From: Colwellia psychrerythraea
Lineage (GTDB): Bacteria; Pseudomonadota; Gammaproteobacteria; Enterobacterales; Alteromonadaceae
DNA length: 64,000 nucleotides
Assembly (NCBI RefSeq): GCF_000764185.1
Contig: NZ_JQEC01000029.1
Location: 94,749-158,748 of the forward strand
Direction of reading: 5' to 3'
Shown: piece after piece, positions 47,109 to 56,355 of the stretch
Layout: every line of letters begins with the position of its first letter
Position numbering within the stretch: position 1 is the stretch's first letter
The notes under the pieces: model-generated
What the model was told of the DNA's origin: nothing
The model's input: only the letters and a program-made list of their open reading frames with translations
Databases searched by the model: none
Program-made: the position numbers and the translations under genes

Positions 47109-47136
47109 CTCACTAAATCCTCAATAATTTAGTGAG
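47109..47136 (+). other. Hairpin upstream of the molybdoenzyme gene
   Basis: Perfect 10-bp stem CTCACTAAAT/ATTTAGTGAG with an 8-base loop, 26 bases before the preferred start codon. Lacks a T-run. Possible mRNA leader structure or short repeat. Confidence 0.45.
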
Positions 47137-47162
47137 ATTGCTATCATTTCAAGGTGAATTTT

Positions 47163-49538
47163 GTGTCTGAGCATTTTAGTAAAAAACCCAATAAAGCTGG
47201 TGGTTTATCGTCATTAACCTCGACCTTAAAACACATTATTCAAAGCCAACAACCGCAGACTAATGTCAAAAATTTATTAAAGGCAAATCAGGATAAAGGT
47301 TTTGATTGTCCCGGTTGCGCTTGGGGCGATGAAAAAGAAGGCTTATTGCAATTTTGTGAAAATGGCGCTAAGGCAATTGCCTGGGAGTCAACCAGTAAAA
47401 AAGTCAATGCAGATTTTTTCGCCCAACATAGTCTCAGCCAGTTACAAAAACAAAGTGATTATTGGTTAGAGTACCAAGGTCGGTTAACCCAGCCGATGAA
47501 ATACAATAAAAACACCGATCATTATGAGCCTATCGACTGGCAAGATGCCTACCAACTGATAGCAGAAAAGCTCAACAGTTTAGATTCGCCCAATGAAGCA
47601 GAATTTTATACTTCCGGTCGTGCCAGTAATGAAGCCTCTTTCCTGTATCAATTATTTGGCCGACTTTATGGTACCAATAACTTTCCTGATTGCTCAAATA
47701 TGTGCCATGAAGCCAGTGGTGTTGCCTTAAATGAGTCTATTGGTATTGGCAAAGGCACTGTAGTATTAGACGACTTTAATCATGCCGAGGCGATATTTGT
47801 TTTTGGCCAAAATCCGGGTACCAACCACCCTCGAATGATGAATGCCTTGCGTAAGGCAGCCCGCGGCGGCTGCAAAATAGTAAGTTTCAACAATTTAAAA
47901 GAAGTAGCGCTAGAGCGCTTTGCTAGCCCGCAAGACCCGATAGAACTGTTGACGCCTAAGGCAACAACTATCAGCCATGCTTATTTCACTCCAAAGCTCG
48001 GCGGAGATATGGCGGCTGTTCGCGGCATGGTAAAGATAATTCTTGCACGTAATGCTGAGCAAAAAGAAAACGGCGAGACAACGATAATTGATAACGATTT
48101 TATCAAGTTGCATTGCCAGCAATTTGAACAATATCAGCAGGTAGTTAACGATACCTCTTGGCAACAAATTGAACAGCAATCAGGACTTACATTTGAACAG
48201 TTATCACAAGCCACTGATATTTTTTTATCCGCGGACAAGGTCATTTGTACTTGGGCAATGGGTATAACGCAGCACAAACATTCTGTCGCCACCATCCAAG
48301 AAATTGTTAACTTACAATTATTATCAGGCAATATAGGTAAAAAAGGCGCCGGTTTATGTCCAGTTCGTGGTCATTCCAATGTGCAAGGTAATCGCACCAT
48401 GGGTATCAATGAAAAACCAACGACGGCATTTATCGAGCAACTTTCTCGAGCCGTTGATACGCCACTACCAAAAGAAAAAGGACATAACGTTTATTATGCG
48501 TTGAATGCTTTGCTGCAAAAAACCAGTAAAGTACTCATTTGTTTAGGTGGTAACATCGCCCAAGCCGCCCCAGATACAGTACAAACCCATCAAGCATTAA
48601 AAAATACCGAGTTGAATGTGCAAATAAGTACTAAGCTCAACCGCAGTCATTTATGTATAGGTCAAGACGCGCTGATCCTGCCCTGTTTAGGCCGTACCGA
48701 AATAGATAATCAAACTACGGGTGCACAGTTTATCACCGTGGAAGATACCTTTAGTATGGTTCATGCATCACAAGGTAATGTAGTACCGCTAGCTGATTCA
48801 TTACATTCTGAAACTGCCATTGTTGCGGATATCGCTAACGCTACCCTCACTAGTGATAAGGCTAACGGTAAACTTAAAAGTAAAGCTAACAGCGCTAGTA
48901 ACGACGGCACTAATTCGGCGATAAATTGGCTACAGCTAAAAGGAAATTACGACTTAATTCGTGATTTGATTGAACAGGCCATTCCAGGGTTTACCGATTT
49001 TAATCTTCAGCTTGAACAACCGGGTGGCTTTTACCTTGGTAACAGTGCTGCACAATTAAAATGGAACAATACACAAGAAAAAGCCTTGTTTACTGCTAAT
49101 TTTTTACCAAAAAGTATCGTCAATGTCTCTAAAGAGAAACTAAACGAGCTGCAACATAACAAACAGCCACTTTATACTCTGCAATCTCTTCGTTCGCACG
49201 ATCAATACAATACTACCATCTATGGCATGGACGATAGATATCGCGGTGTTATTAATGCGAGAAATATTTTATTTATCAATAAAAAAGATGCCTTAAAACA
49301 GGGTTTTAGAGATAACGATTATGTCGACATCACCTCTATTTGGTCTGATAACCAAAATCGAACGGTAACTAACTTCATCTTATGTTTTTACGATATTCCC
49401 CGAAGTAATCTTGCTGCTTATTATCCTGAAACCAATCCGTTGGTACCACTGGATAGTTTTGGTGATCGCTCTTACACACCCACTTCAAAATCTGTCGCGG
49501 TAATTATCAACGAAGCTAAAAATCCGCCGCTAATTTAA
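47163..49538 (+). CDS. Molybdopterin oxidoreductase, FdhF/YdeP family
   Basis: 791 aa. Close in layout to YdeP/CbbBc: N-terminal FDCPGCAWGDE with C49, C52 and C65 available for an Fe-S cluster, then the MGD-binding domains (TSGRASNEASFLYQLFGRLYG, DCSNMCHEASG, FGQNPGTNHPRMMNALRKA, RGHSNVQGNRTMGI) and a C-terminal molybdopterin-dinucleotide domain (TLQSLRSHDQYNTTIYGMDDRYRG). YdeP-type enzymes are linked to acid or oxidative responses, but the substrate is unknown. GTG 47163 has AAGGTG spaced well; GTG 47154 is also possible. fdhD lies convergent downstream. Confidence 0.88.
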   Translation: MSEHFSKKPNKAGGLSSLTSTLKHIIQSQQPQTNVKNLLKANQDKGFDCPGCAWGDEKEGLLQFCENGAKAIAWESTSKKVNADFFAQHSLSQLQKQSDYWLEYQGRLTQPMKYNKNTDHYEPIDWQDAYQLIAEKLNSLDSPNEAEFYTSGRASNEASFLYQLFGRLYGTNNFPDCSNMCHEASGVALNESIGIGKGTVVLDDFNHAEAIFVFGQNPGTNHPRMMNALRKAARGGCKIVSFNNLKEVALERFASPQDPIELLTPKATTISHAYFTPKLGGDMAAVRGMVKIILARNAEQKENGETTIIDNDFIKLHCQQFEQYQQVVNDTSWQQIEQQSGLTFEQLSQATDIFLSADKVICTWAMGITQHKHSVATIQEIVNLQLLSGNIGKKGAGLCPVRGHSNVQGNRTMGINEKPTTAFIEQLSRAVDTPLPKEKGHNVYYALNALLQKTSKVLICLGGNIAQAAPDTVQTHQALKNTELNVQISTKLNRSHLCIGQDALILPCLGRTEIDNQTTGAQFITVEDTFSMVHASQGNVVPLADSLHSETAIVADIANATLTSDKANGKLKSKANSASNDGTNSAINWLQLKGNYDLIRDLIEQAIPGFTDFNLQLEQPGGFYLGNSAAQLKWNNTQEKALFTANFLPKSIVNVSKEKLNELQHNKQPLYTLQSLRSHDQYNTTIYGMDDRYRGVINARNILFINKKDALKQGFRDNDYVDITSIWSDNQNRTVTNFILCFYDIPRSNLAAYYPETNPLVPLDSFGDRSYTPTSKSVAVIINEAKNPPLI

Positions 49539-49692
49539 TGACCATTTTTTAGCTTTCGTAGCTAAGTTTAAAATAAATAATATCTGCTAAGGTGATAAAT
49601 ATCTTCTTTCTCACCTTAGCAAGTAAATAAGTGCTTTAAATCTAGCTCGAATAATCGCTCATTTTTGCAACTTTAATTAATGGCTATCCCCG

Positions 49693-50757
49693 TTAGTCAT
49701 TATTCAAGCGCCAATCACCATGATAGACATTAAAGCCTTTATCACTGACAAAACCAATCAAGGTTAAATCAAATTGCTTAGCCGCTTGTATGGCAAGATC
49801 AGAAGGTGCACCAACACCAACTAATATATGAATACCGGCCATGATGGTCTTTTGTACTATTTCAAAGCTTATACGGCCACTAACAAGTAATAGTCGTAAC
49901 GGTAATGCTAAGGACAATTCATCATCATTAGCTGGCACTAATAGAACATTAGATGGACTGGATGTTAACAAAGCGCCAATTATTTTATCAACTGCATTAT
50001 GTCGGCCGATGTCTTCATAGACATGTTGTAAATTCAGCTTTGGCTGCAATAAACGGTGAAACTGTTGTTTTGATTTTCGGTTGGGCTCACTTTTAAGCTT
50101 ATTTTCACACTCTTCTCTAGACTCTAGCTCAAATAAGGCCGCGCCATGAACACCACCTGTTTTATCAAATAGACTTTGCTCATTACGCATTTTATTCGAC
50201 AAAAGAAGTAATGATTGAGCTTTGAGGACATTTCTATGCTCAGTAAAAGATAAATTTATCTCTGTTTTTAACTGCAATGTTTTTAATGACGTTGTTCCGC
50301 ACAAACCACAGCTAGAATAGCTCATCATATATCTATCTAATGAGGATAAGTTAGGGAAAAAACCCCTAGTAAATTGCACTAACCATTCATTTTTCCTCTC
50401 TTCACCAGCAACATCATCAGACTCAATTTTTATTGAATCGATGTTATTCAGCTGCTTGATAATACCTTCACTATGTAATAAACCAACGATCAATAAATCA
50501 TCGTGGCCAGGAGTACGCATGGTAATCGTGAAGACTTTATTTTTCACCTCTGTTTTTTCGATCCAAGATAAAGTAATTTTCAGCGGTTGTTCAACAATAA
50601 CAGTATCTGTACTAGTGGTTCTGATTAGCTTACTTTGATTCGTTTGATTCTCTGCAACAATAACATCTGATGTTTCACTCATAACAACTTTAGAAAAGCT
50701 ATAACTTACCTTATTGATAATGCTTGTTGAGTACTCAGGTTTTTCAGTCTTTTTCAT
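49693..50757 (-). CDS. fdhD: Formate dehydrogenase accessory sulfurtransferase FdhD
   Basis: FdhD passes sulfur from IscS to the molybdenum cofactor of formate dehydrogenase-type enzymes. Visible motifs are the substrate loop SSCGLCGTTSLK with both active cysteines, GGVHGAALF, EDIGRHNAVDKIIG and LLLVSGRISFEIVQKTIMAGI. At 354 aa it is longer than usual (about 270) because of an N-terminal extension; ATG at 50682 would shorten it by 25. It lies convergent with the YdeP-type molybdoenzyme gene, its likely client here, since no classical formate dehydrogenase is in the window. Confidence 0.93.
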   Translation of the reverse strand: MKKTEKPEYSTSIINKVSYSFSKVVMSETSDVIVAENQTNQSKLIRTTSTDTVIVEQPLKITLSWIEKTEVKNKVFTITMRTPGHDDLLIVGLLHSEGIIKQLNNIDSIKIESDDVAGEERKNEWLVQFTRGFFPNLSSLDRYMMSYSSCGLCGTTSLKTLQLKTEINLSFTEHRNVLKAQSLLLLSNKMRNEQSLFDKTGGVHGAALFELESREECENKLKSEPNRKSKQQFHRLLQPKLNLQHVYEDIGRHNAVDKIIGALLTSSPSNVLLVPANDDELSLALPLRLLLVSGRISFEIVQKTIMAGIHILVGVGAPSDLAIQAAKQFDLTLIGFVSDKGFNVYHGDWRLNND

Positions 50758-51236
50758 ATTAATCTTAGTGCTATTGGTCTTGTACGTATTTAGTTAAAGT
50801 TTACCCCCTAACCTTAGAGCTGAAAAGGTCAAGTTACATTGCATGACGGGTAATAATTTAAATACTGTATAACTTTTGTTGCATGCCAAGACTAAATTAG
50901 GGTTAATGTGTCGACATCATTTGTTTACTGAGCAATAAACTAGAATTGCACTATTACCTTGACCATGGCGGTACACTTACACTTTTCAAAGCGACTCTTT
51001 TATCCATTAGCACCTAACTTTAATAGTAATATCGACACTCCTATGGTTTTACATCTTAGTGACTTGTCAGTTACAGGAAGATTCTGCAGCTAACGATATT
51101 AAGATATATCAGTGAGTATAAGAGAAGCTTACAAGTAACATTTTTTATATCTATGATTAAGCTCAACTAATCTGTGAATTATTCGCTATAATTATCACAC
51201 TTACACTACAGTGAACAGATTATAACAAAGGATAGT
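50758..51236. other. Divergent intergenic region
   Basis: 479 bases between fdhD and the LhgO-like gene. It carries both upstream regions; TATAAT at 51187-51192 is a candidate -10 for the plus-strand gene, without a good -35. No other gene, RNA or repeat was recognised. Confidence 0.4.
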
Positions 51237-52346
51237 ATGGATAACGTAGATGTACTTATTGTTGGTGCGGGTGTTATTGGCTTAGCAATCACTGCAAAAC
51301 TCAGTCAACAATTCGATGACGTGTTAGTCATTGATAAAAATTCCAGTTTTGGTGAAGAAACCAGTAGTCGCAACAGTGAAGTGATTCATGCTGGCATTTA
51401 TTATCCACAAAATAGCCTGAAAGCAAAATTATGTGTCCGAGGCAAAAAAATGCTTTACCACTACTGCCAAGAGCGTCATATCCCAGTGAATAAAATTGGA
51501 AAATTACTCGTTGCCCATGGTAAGCAAGAAGAGGCCTTTCTTAAACAGACAATAATTAGTGCGAAAAATAACGGTGTAGATGATCTGACTTGGCTTGACC
51601 AAGCCACTTTAGCAAAACTTGAGCCTGATCTACGGGCCAGTGCTGCTTTACATTCTCCTTCTACGGGCATCATTGACAGTCATGCTTACATGCAAAGTTT
51701 ATTGGCACAAGCTGAACAAAATGATGCTATGTTCGTTGCCCAAACTAAAATGATTAGTGCTACACCTAAACAAGGTGGCTTTGAAGTTAGCTTAGATAGC
51801 CAAGGTGAATTACTAACGATACAGTGTAAATATTTAATTAATTGCGCAGGTTTACACAGTGTAGCGCTAGCACATACTATCAATGGTATGGATAAATCAG
51901 TTATCCCTGAATTGCATTGGTGTCGTGGTCATTATTTTTCTTATCAAGGTAAAAGCCCTTTTAAACAACTAATTTACCCTATCCCACGAGACAATGGTTT
52001 AGGTATTCATGCATCACTTGATATGGGCGGACAATTAAAATTTGGCCCTGATACACAATATATAGAGCATTTGGATTATAATTTCCCTGAACAACTCAAG
52101 GATAAATTCATAAAACAAATTTCACAATATTTCCCCACTTTATCTGCCGATAAGTTGCAGCCATCATACGCAGGCATTCGCCCTAAGTTACAAGCCGCTG
52201 ATGACCCCTTTAAAGATTTTGTTATTCAAACCAGTGAAATACATCACCTTAACGGCTTAGTAAATTTATTCGGTATAGATTCACCAGGACTAACGTCTAG
52301 TTTGGCTATTGCCGATTATGTTTTCCAAAAGCTAAAATTTGTTTAA
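51237..52346 (+). CDS. FAD-dependent oxidoreductase, L-2-hydroxyglutarate oxidase (LhgO)-like
   Basis: 369-aa DAO-family flavoprotein. N-terminal FAD-binding GAGVIGLAI (9-17) followed by the acidic end of beta-2 (VIDKN); EETSSRNSEVIHAGIYYP, which is characteristic of the LhgO/L2HGDH group; substrate-domain segment RGHYFSYQGKSP; and C-terminal PSYAGIRPKLQ and GIDSPGLTSSLAIADYV. Probably oxidises a 2-hydroxy acid such as L-2-hydroxyglutarate to the 2-oxo acid; exact substrate inferred from family only. Start ATG 51237 with AAAGGATAGT. Confidence 0.82.
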   Translation: MDNVDVLIVGAGVIGLAITAKLSQQFDDVLVIDKNSSFGEETSSRNSEVIHAGIYYPQNSLKAKLCVRGKKMLYHYCQERHIPVNKIGKLLVAHGKQEEAFLKQTIISAKNNGVDDLTWLDQATLAKLEPDLRASAALHSPSTGIIDSHAYMQSLLAQAEQNDAMFVAQTKMISATPKQGGFEVSLDSQGELLTIQCKYLINCAGLHSVALAHTINGMDKSVIPELHWCRGHYFSYQGKSPFKQLIYPIPRDNGLGIHASLDMGGQLKFGPDTQYIEHLDYNFPEQLKDKFIKQISQYFPTLSADKLQPSYAGIRPKLQAADDPFKDFVIQTSEIHHLNGLVNLFGIDSPGLTSSLAIADYVFQKLKFV

Positions 52347-52472
52347 TTGCCAATGCTGTATTACTTTTAAAGGAGTAACTGCTTTTAAGTTCTCTTCTAT
52401 CAAATGGATAAATAGCTATTAATTTGATTTAAGTATTTGAATGCGTTCGCCTATTTAAAGGGATGGATTTTT

Positions 52473-53741
52473 ATGCAAACAGTATCGGGTGCTCAGACAA
52501 ATAAAGAACTATATTTCGCTATAACTCTCGCCTTTTTTACGTTGATAATCTTAGCATTACTGTTTCTTAATATTGAAAAAACTAAAGTAATTAATTTAAA
52601 CTCAGCAGATATAAAGGTTGTTGATGATAGTACAGTCTTCGGCACCTCTGCGGGAAGTGTTGTTAAAACAAATCAAGGGCTTGATTTTTCATGCCAAATA
52701 AATAAATCTCATCTAGCACAGCCTTTTTGTGAGTTACTTATTAACGTCCAAGATTTAAGTACACAGGCGACATTTACCGGATTAGATTTGTCTAATTTTG
52801 AAAAAATTGGCTTATGGATAACACATAATCATCCCACACAACCAGGCACTCGTGTTGAATTACGCAACTTTAATCAAGGTTATGCTGTCAAAGCAGATGA
52901 ACAAAGCCTAAAACCTAATAGTTTTGAATATTTAGAAGCCTATGTTACCAATCCGGTCTGGTTAAAGTTAAGTGATTTTTCTATTCCACAAGGGTGGAGC
53001 AATAAACACAATTTAGCACTTAACCATGGCGGGACTGACTATTCGAATATCTACACTATTGTGATAGCGCCAAGTAGCAGTGTAGCCGAGGGCAGTTATA
53101 AATTAACGATTGAACGTATAGAAATCAAAGGAAAATATATCAGCACATCAACACTTGTTTCCGTGTTAATCATGTTATGGAGCATTGCTCTAGGTTATGT
53201 TATTCGTCGAGTTAGCCCCGCTAAACAAATAAAAGTAGAACCGCCAATACAAGCCAAAAAGACACTTGTGTTTGGCGCAATGAGTTGTCCCGTAACTGGC
53301 GCACTTAATCGCATAGGATTAAGAAAATGTTTTGATCAATTAGCGCCTACAGATTTACATAATTTGAGTGTTATTTTCCTTAACATTGATTATTTTGAAG
53401 TACTTCACCCAAAACACGGTCAACAAATTACCGAGAAAATTTTACAGCAATTTGTTAGTGAGATTAATGATACCTGCCGATCTAGCGATACGGTGGCCCG
53501 CTGGAATACAGAAGAGTTTTTATTAGTGTGTCCTGACACAACATTAGCTCAAGCGGTTGATGTTGCTGATAAAATAAGAAAATCAATACAAGAAGCTGGA
53601 TGGCCAAATGATATTAAGATCACCTGTAGCTCAGGTGTCGCCCAAATGCATGAAGAAGACCTTAATGATTTAATTGCTCGTGCAAATAAAGCGCTCTATA
53701 AAGCAAAAAACAGCGGAAATAATAGAACAGCCGCAGCTTAG
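52473..53741 (+). CDS. Membrane GGDEF-domain protein with degenerate active site
   Basis: 422 aa from ATG 52473 (ribosome binding site AAAGGGATGG; the frame opens at 52437 with TTG). TM1 near residues 17-37, an extracytoplasmic beta-rich domain (about 50-225) resembling a carbohydrate-binding-type sandwich (LDLSNFEKIGLWITHN, GTRVELRNFN), TM2 near 228-248, and a C-terminal GGDEF domain (about 275-420). The active-site motif reads NTEEF instead of GGEEF, while the preceding RxxD inhibitory site (RSSD) is kept. Likely catalytically inactive, perhaps a c-di-GMP receptor. Stands alone. Confidence 0.82.
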   Translation: MQTVSGAQTNKELYFAITLAFFTLIILALLFLNIEKTKVINLNSADIKVVDDSTVFGTSAGSVVKTNQGLDFSCQINKSHLAQPFCELLINVQDLSTQATFTGLDLSNFEKIGLWITHNHPTQPGTRVELRNFNQGYAVKADEQSLKPNSFEYLEAYVTNPVWLKLSDFSIPQGWSNKHNLALNHGGTDYSNIYTIVIAPSSSVAEGSYKLTIERIEIKGKYISTSTLVSVLIMLWSIALGYVIRRVSPAKQIKVEPPIQAKKTLVFGAMSCPVTGALNRIGLRKCFDQLAPTDLHNLSVIFLNIDYFEVLHPKHGQQITEKILQQFVSEINDTCRSSDTVARWNTEEFLLVCPDTTLAQAVDVADKIRKSIQEAGWPNDIKITCSSGVAQMHEEDLNDLIARANKALYKAKNSGNNRTAAA

Positions 53742-53751
53742 TATTTTATCT

Positions 53752-53798
53752 AACCTGAACTCTGGATAATGAGTATTTGATTTTTAAGTAAAAACAAT
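53752..53798. repeat. MITE-like element, truncated copy C
   Basis: Perfect left end AACCTGAACTCTGGATAA, then TGAGTATTTGATTTTTAAG matching copy A, until similarity stops near 53798. Begins 10 bases after the stop codon of the GGDEF gene. The rest of the gap to 54019 shows nothing recognisable. Confidence 0.7.
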
Positions 53799-54019
53799 AC
53801 CTATTGGTAAGATATACCTGATTGCTCAGTAAAGCCTATTTCACATGTTTGAGAGCTGCTCAAGCCCCGTTGACAATCCTGGGGAATTTGAGCTTTTAAA
53901 GATGCCATTGCACTTTTATTGCTATGGCAGACCGCAGCATAATTCATAATTCATAATTCTCATTAGGAATGATGACTAAGAGCTTAGCTTTATTACATAG
54001 TTACATAAGAAATTTATAG

Positions 54020-55219
54020 TTAGTTGATATCAGGATAAAGTAAATATGGTCGGCGTTTTTGTTTGAAAATATCTAAATCGGCCTGCCAACTGTGTTTAAT
54101 TTGCTGAGCAGTTTGCCCTGATATTATTGCTTTTCGTAACTTATCTGTACCTGCCAGTTTATCCATAAACGTTGGGCTATTAAAAAAGGTAATTTTTTTT
54201 ACCGCAAAGGCTTTTTGCCAGCGAAGTAGCAATGATAAATCTAAGCCTTGGCTCCTGACTTGACGAAGATCTTCTCCGACTAACCTTTTATTCATCAGCT
54301 TAGGTTTACTCGCTGCCCCTGGCGTAGAAACAGGCGTAAAACTGAAGTTACCGACATTGACCTCGTTATGGCCGATAACTTCAAATGGAAACTGTGTGCC
54401 TCGACCTATGCTTACGGGGGTTGCTTCAAAAAAAGCTAATGATGGGTATAGAGAAACTGCATGAGCATTGGGTAAGTTCGGACTCGGTTTTATCGGTAAG
54501 TTATAGGTTAAATCTCTTTGGTAGTTTTTCACTTTAACCACCGTGAGAGCAAGATTTCTTTCACTTTTCAACCAATGTTCACCTTTAATCATTTGAGCGA
54601 GTTCTGCCACAGTAAGTCCATGTAGCAAGGGGATTTGGTGCATGCCTACAAATGAACGAAATTCATCTTCTAGTACAGGTCCATCAATATAAGCACCATT
54701 AGGGTTTGGTCTATCTAAGACAATAAATTCAATACCTGCATCTGCTGCAGCTTCCATCATGTAATGCATGGTAGAAATATAAGTATAAAAACGCACACCA
54801 ACATCTTGGATATCAAAAATGATGACATCGAGCTCACTCATAATACTTAGCGAGGGTTTACGGTTTTTACCATATAGAGAAACAAGCGCAATACCAGTTT
54901 TAGTATCAATACTTGAATCAAATTTTTCACCCGCATCACGCATGCCTCGAAAGCCATGTTCTGGGGCAAAGATCATCTTAATATTAATGTTTTCTTTTAA
55001 CAGAATATCCACTAAATGTTTATCAAACACGGTCGATGTTTGATTAACCACTAACGCCACTCTTTTGCCTGTTAATTTTGGTAGGTATTGTGCAAGCCGC
55101 TCAGCACCAACAATAATGTTTTGTTCTTCATCGGCATTTGCGGTCAAGCTAAAGCAGGATAAATATACACTAAAAAGTAGCGTTATTGTTTTGAAAAAAA
55201 CAGTCAACTTAATAATCAC
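54020..55219 (-). CDS. namZ: Exo-beta-N-acetylmuramidase NamZ (DUF1343)
   Basis: About 399 aa. Signal peptide (hydrophobic core TITLLFSVYLSCFSL, cleavage after ANA) and a DUF1343 domain: GAERLAQYLPKLTGKRVALVVNQTS, FAPEHGFRG, VSLYGKNRKPS, DVIIFDIQDVGVRFYTYISTM, LDRPNPNGAYIDGPVLE, SIGRGTQFPFEVIG. Known NamZ removes MurNAc from the non-reducing end of peptidoglycan chains. GTG at 55219, with AAAGGTG upstream, is preferred; a TTG at 55243 would overlap murQ. Operon with murQ, which processes MurNAc-6-P, giving a coherent MurNAc recovery function. Confidence 0.88.
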   Translation of the reverse strand: MIIKLTVFFKTITLLFSVYLSCFSLTANADEEQNIIVGAERLAQYLPKLTGKRVALVVNQTSTVFDKHLVDILLKENINIKMIFAPEHGFRGMRDAGEKFDSSIDTKTGIALVSLYGKNRKPSLSIMSELDVIIFDIQDVGVRFYTYISTMHYMMEAAADAGIEFIVLDRPNPNGAYIDGPVLEDEFRSFVGMHQIPLLHGLTVAELAQMIKGEHWLKSERNLALTVVKVKNYQRDLTYNLPIKPSPNLPNAHAVSLYPSLAFFEATPVSIGRGTQFPFEVIGHNEVNVGNFSFTPVSTPGAASKPKLMNKRLVGEDLRQVRSQGLDLSLLLRWQKAFAVKKITFFNSPTFMDKLAGTDKLRKAIISGQTAQQIKHSWQADLDIFKQKRRPYLLYPDIN

Positions 55220-55223
55220 TGTA

Positions 55224-56150
55224 TTAACACCTTTGTTGCTCAACAGCTTTCCGTAAGAAGCCCTTATTTGTCTTTAATGCTGCTTTAGCTTGGTCGACAG
55301 TCAAGTCGGTTAACACCATTAAACTAGCAAGTTTTGTTTGATTATTGGCTTGAGCAAGTGCTTGCTCGGCAACATTAAAATCACACTCTGTCGCCTGCAT
55401 AACAATACGAACAGCACGAGCGTATAATTTTTCATTACTGGCATTTACATCAATCATTAGATTTTTATAACTTTTACCACTGCGTATCATACTGGCAGTA
55501 CTAAGCATATTTAGAATGAGTTTTTGCGCGGTGCCTGATTTCATCCGAGTAGAGCCCGTGAGTACCTCTGCGCCAACTACGGCACAAATATCAACATCAC
55601 TATTTTGTGCGTAAGTACTGTTAGCACTACAACTAATACCTATCACTTTAGCACCCTGCTCTTTGGCAAATTCCATTGCTGATAAGACATAGGGCGTGCG
55701 ACCACTGGCAGCTATGCCTACTAATATATCTTTGCTGGACAAACCAACGGCTTTTAAATCGTCAATGGCCAATTGTCTGTTGTCTTCTGCACCTTCTACA
55801 GCCTTATACATTGCACTAGCACCACCGGCAAGAATACCGACAACCTGATCACTTGAAACACTAAAAGTTGGAGGGCACTCTACCGAATCAAGTACACCTA
55901 ATCGTCCACTAGTACCAGCGCCTATATAAATAAGTCGACCACCACAAGAAAAAGCATGAACAATAAGATCAACCCCTTGTGCTATTTCAGGTAGTAGCTT
56001 TTCTACAATGCCGGCAACCTTTTGATCTTCTGTATTAATTTTATGTAGAACACCAAGTGAATCAAGTAAATCTATGTCTAAGGTATTGGGGTTTTGCCCC
56101 TCTGTGCTGATATTTTTAAGCTCATCTACTAGGTTTTCTTGCGTGTTCAT
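55224..56150 (-). CDS. murQ: N-acetylmuramic acid 6-phosphate etherase
   Basis: 308 aa. SIS-domain etherase cleaving D-lactate from MurNAc-6-P to give GlcNAc-6-P. Motifs: GGRLIYIGAGTSGRLGVLDSVECPPTF, GGASAMYKAVEGAED, GIAASGRTPYVLSAM, EVLTGSTRMKSGTAQKLILNMLSTA, with the catalytic Glu residues in SVECPPT and GAED. C-terminal helical domain (VAEQALAQANNQTKLASLMVLTDLTVDQA). Length is standard. First gene of the murQ-namZ operon and divergent from alr. Confidence 0.96.
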   Translation of the reverse strand: MNTQENLVDELKNISTEGQNPNTLDIDLLDSLGVLHKINTEDQKVAGIVEKLLPEIAQGVDLIVHAFSCGGRLIYIGAGTSGRLGVLDSVECPPTFSVSSDQVVGILAGGASAMYKAVEGAEDNRQLAIDDLKAVGLSSKDILVGIAASGRTPYVLSAMEFAKEQGAKVIGISCSANSTYAQNSDVDICAVVGAEVLTGSTRMKSGTAQKLILNMLSTASMIRSGKSYKNLMIDVNASNEKLYARAVRIVMQATECDFNVAEQALAQANNQTKLASLMVLTDLTVDQAKAALKTNKGFLRKAVEQQRC

Positions 56151-56355
56151 AAATCATCTCGTTATGGTCACCTGGCCTTTATTTGTTGATGTTATTAACA
56201 AAGTTTGTGATTAACCTAAGGCGCGTTTTTGTTATCATGGTACACTGATAACTAATAATAAATATAGAAATTAACCACTTTTTCATTGGATATTAATTTT
56301 TATCTTTAACCATACTTTCAGTAAATCATTCATCAGCAAATTATCAGCCACAGAT

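Noticed and set aside
47085..47162. A second attC site starting TATAACAAACGG
   Set aside because: The left side looks like an attC start, but no matching L' box and GTTRRRY end follow; only a simple 10-bp hairpin is present.
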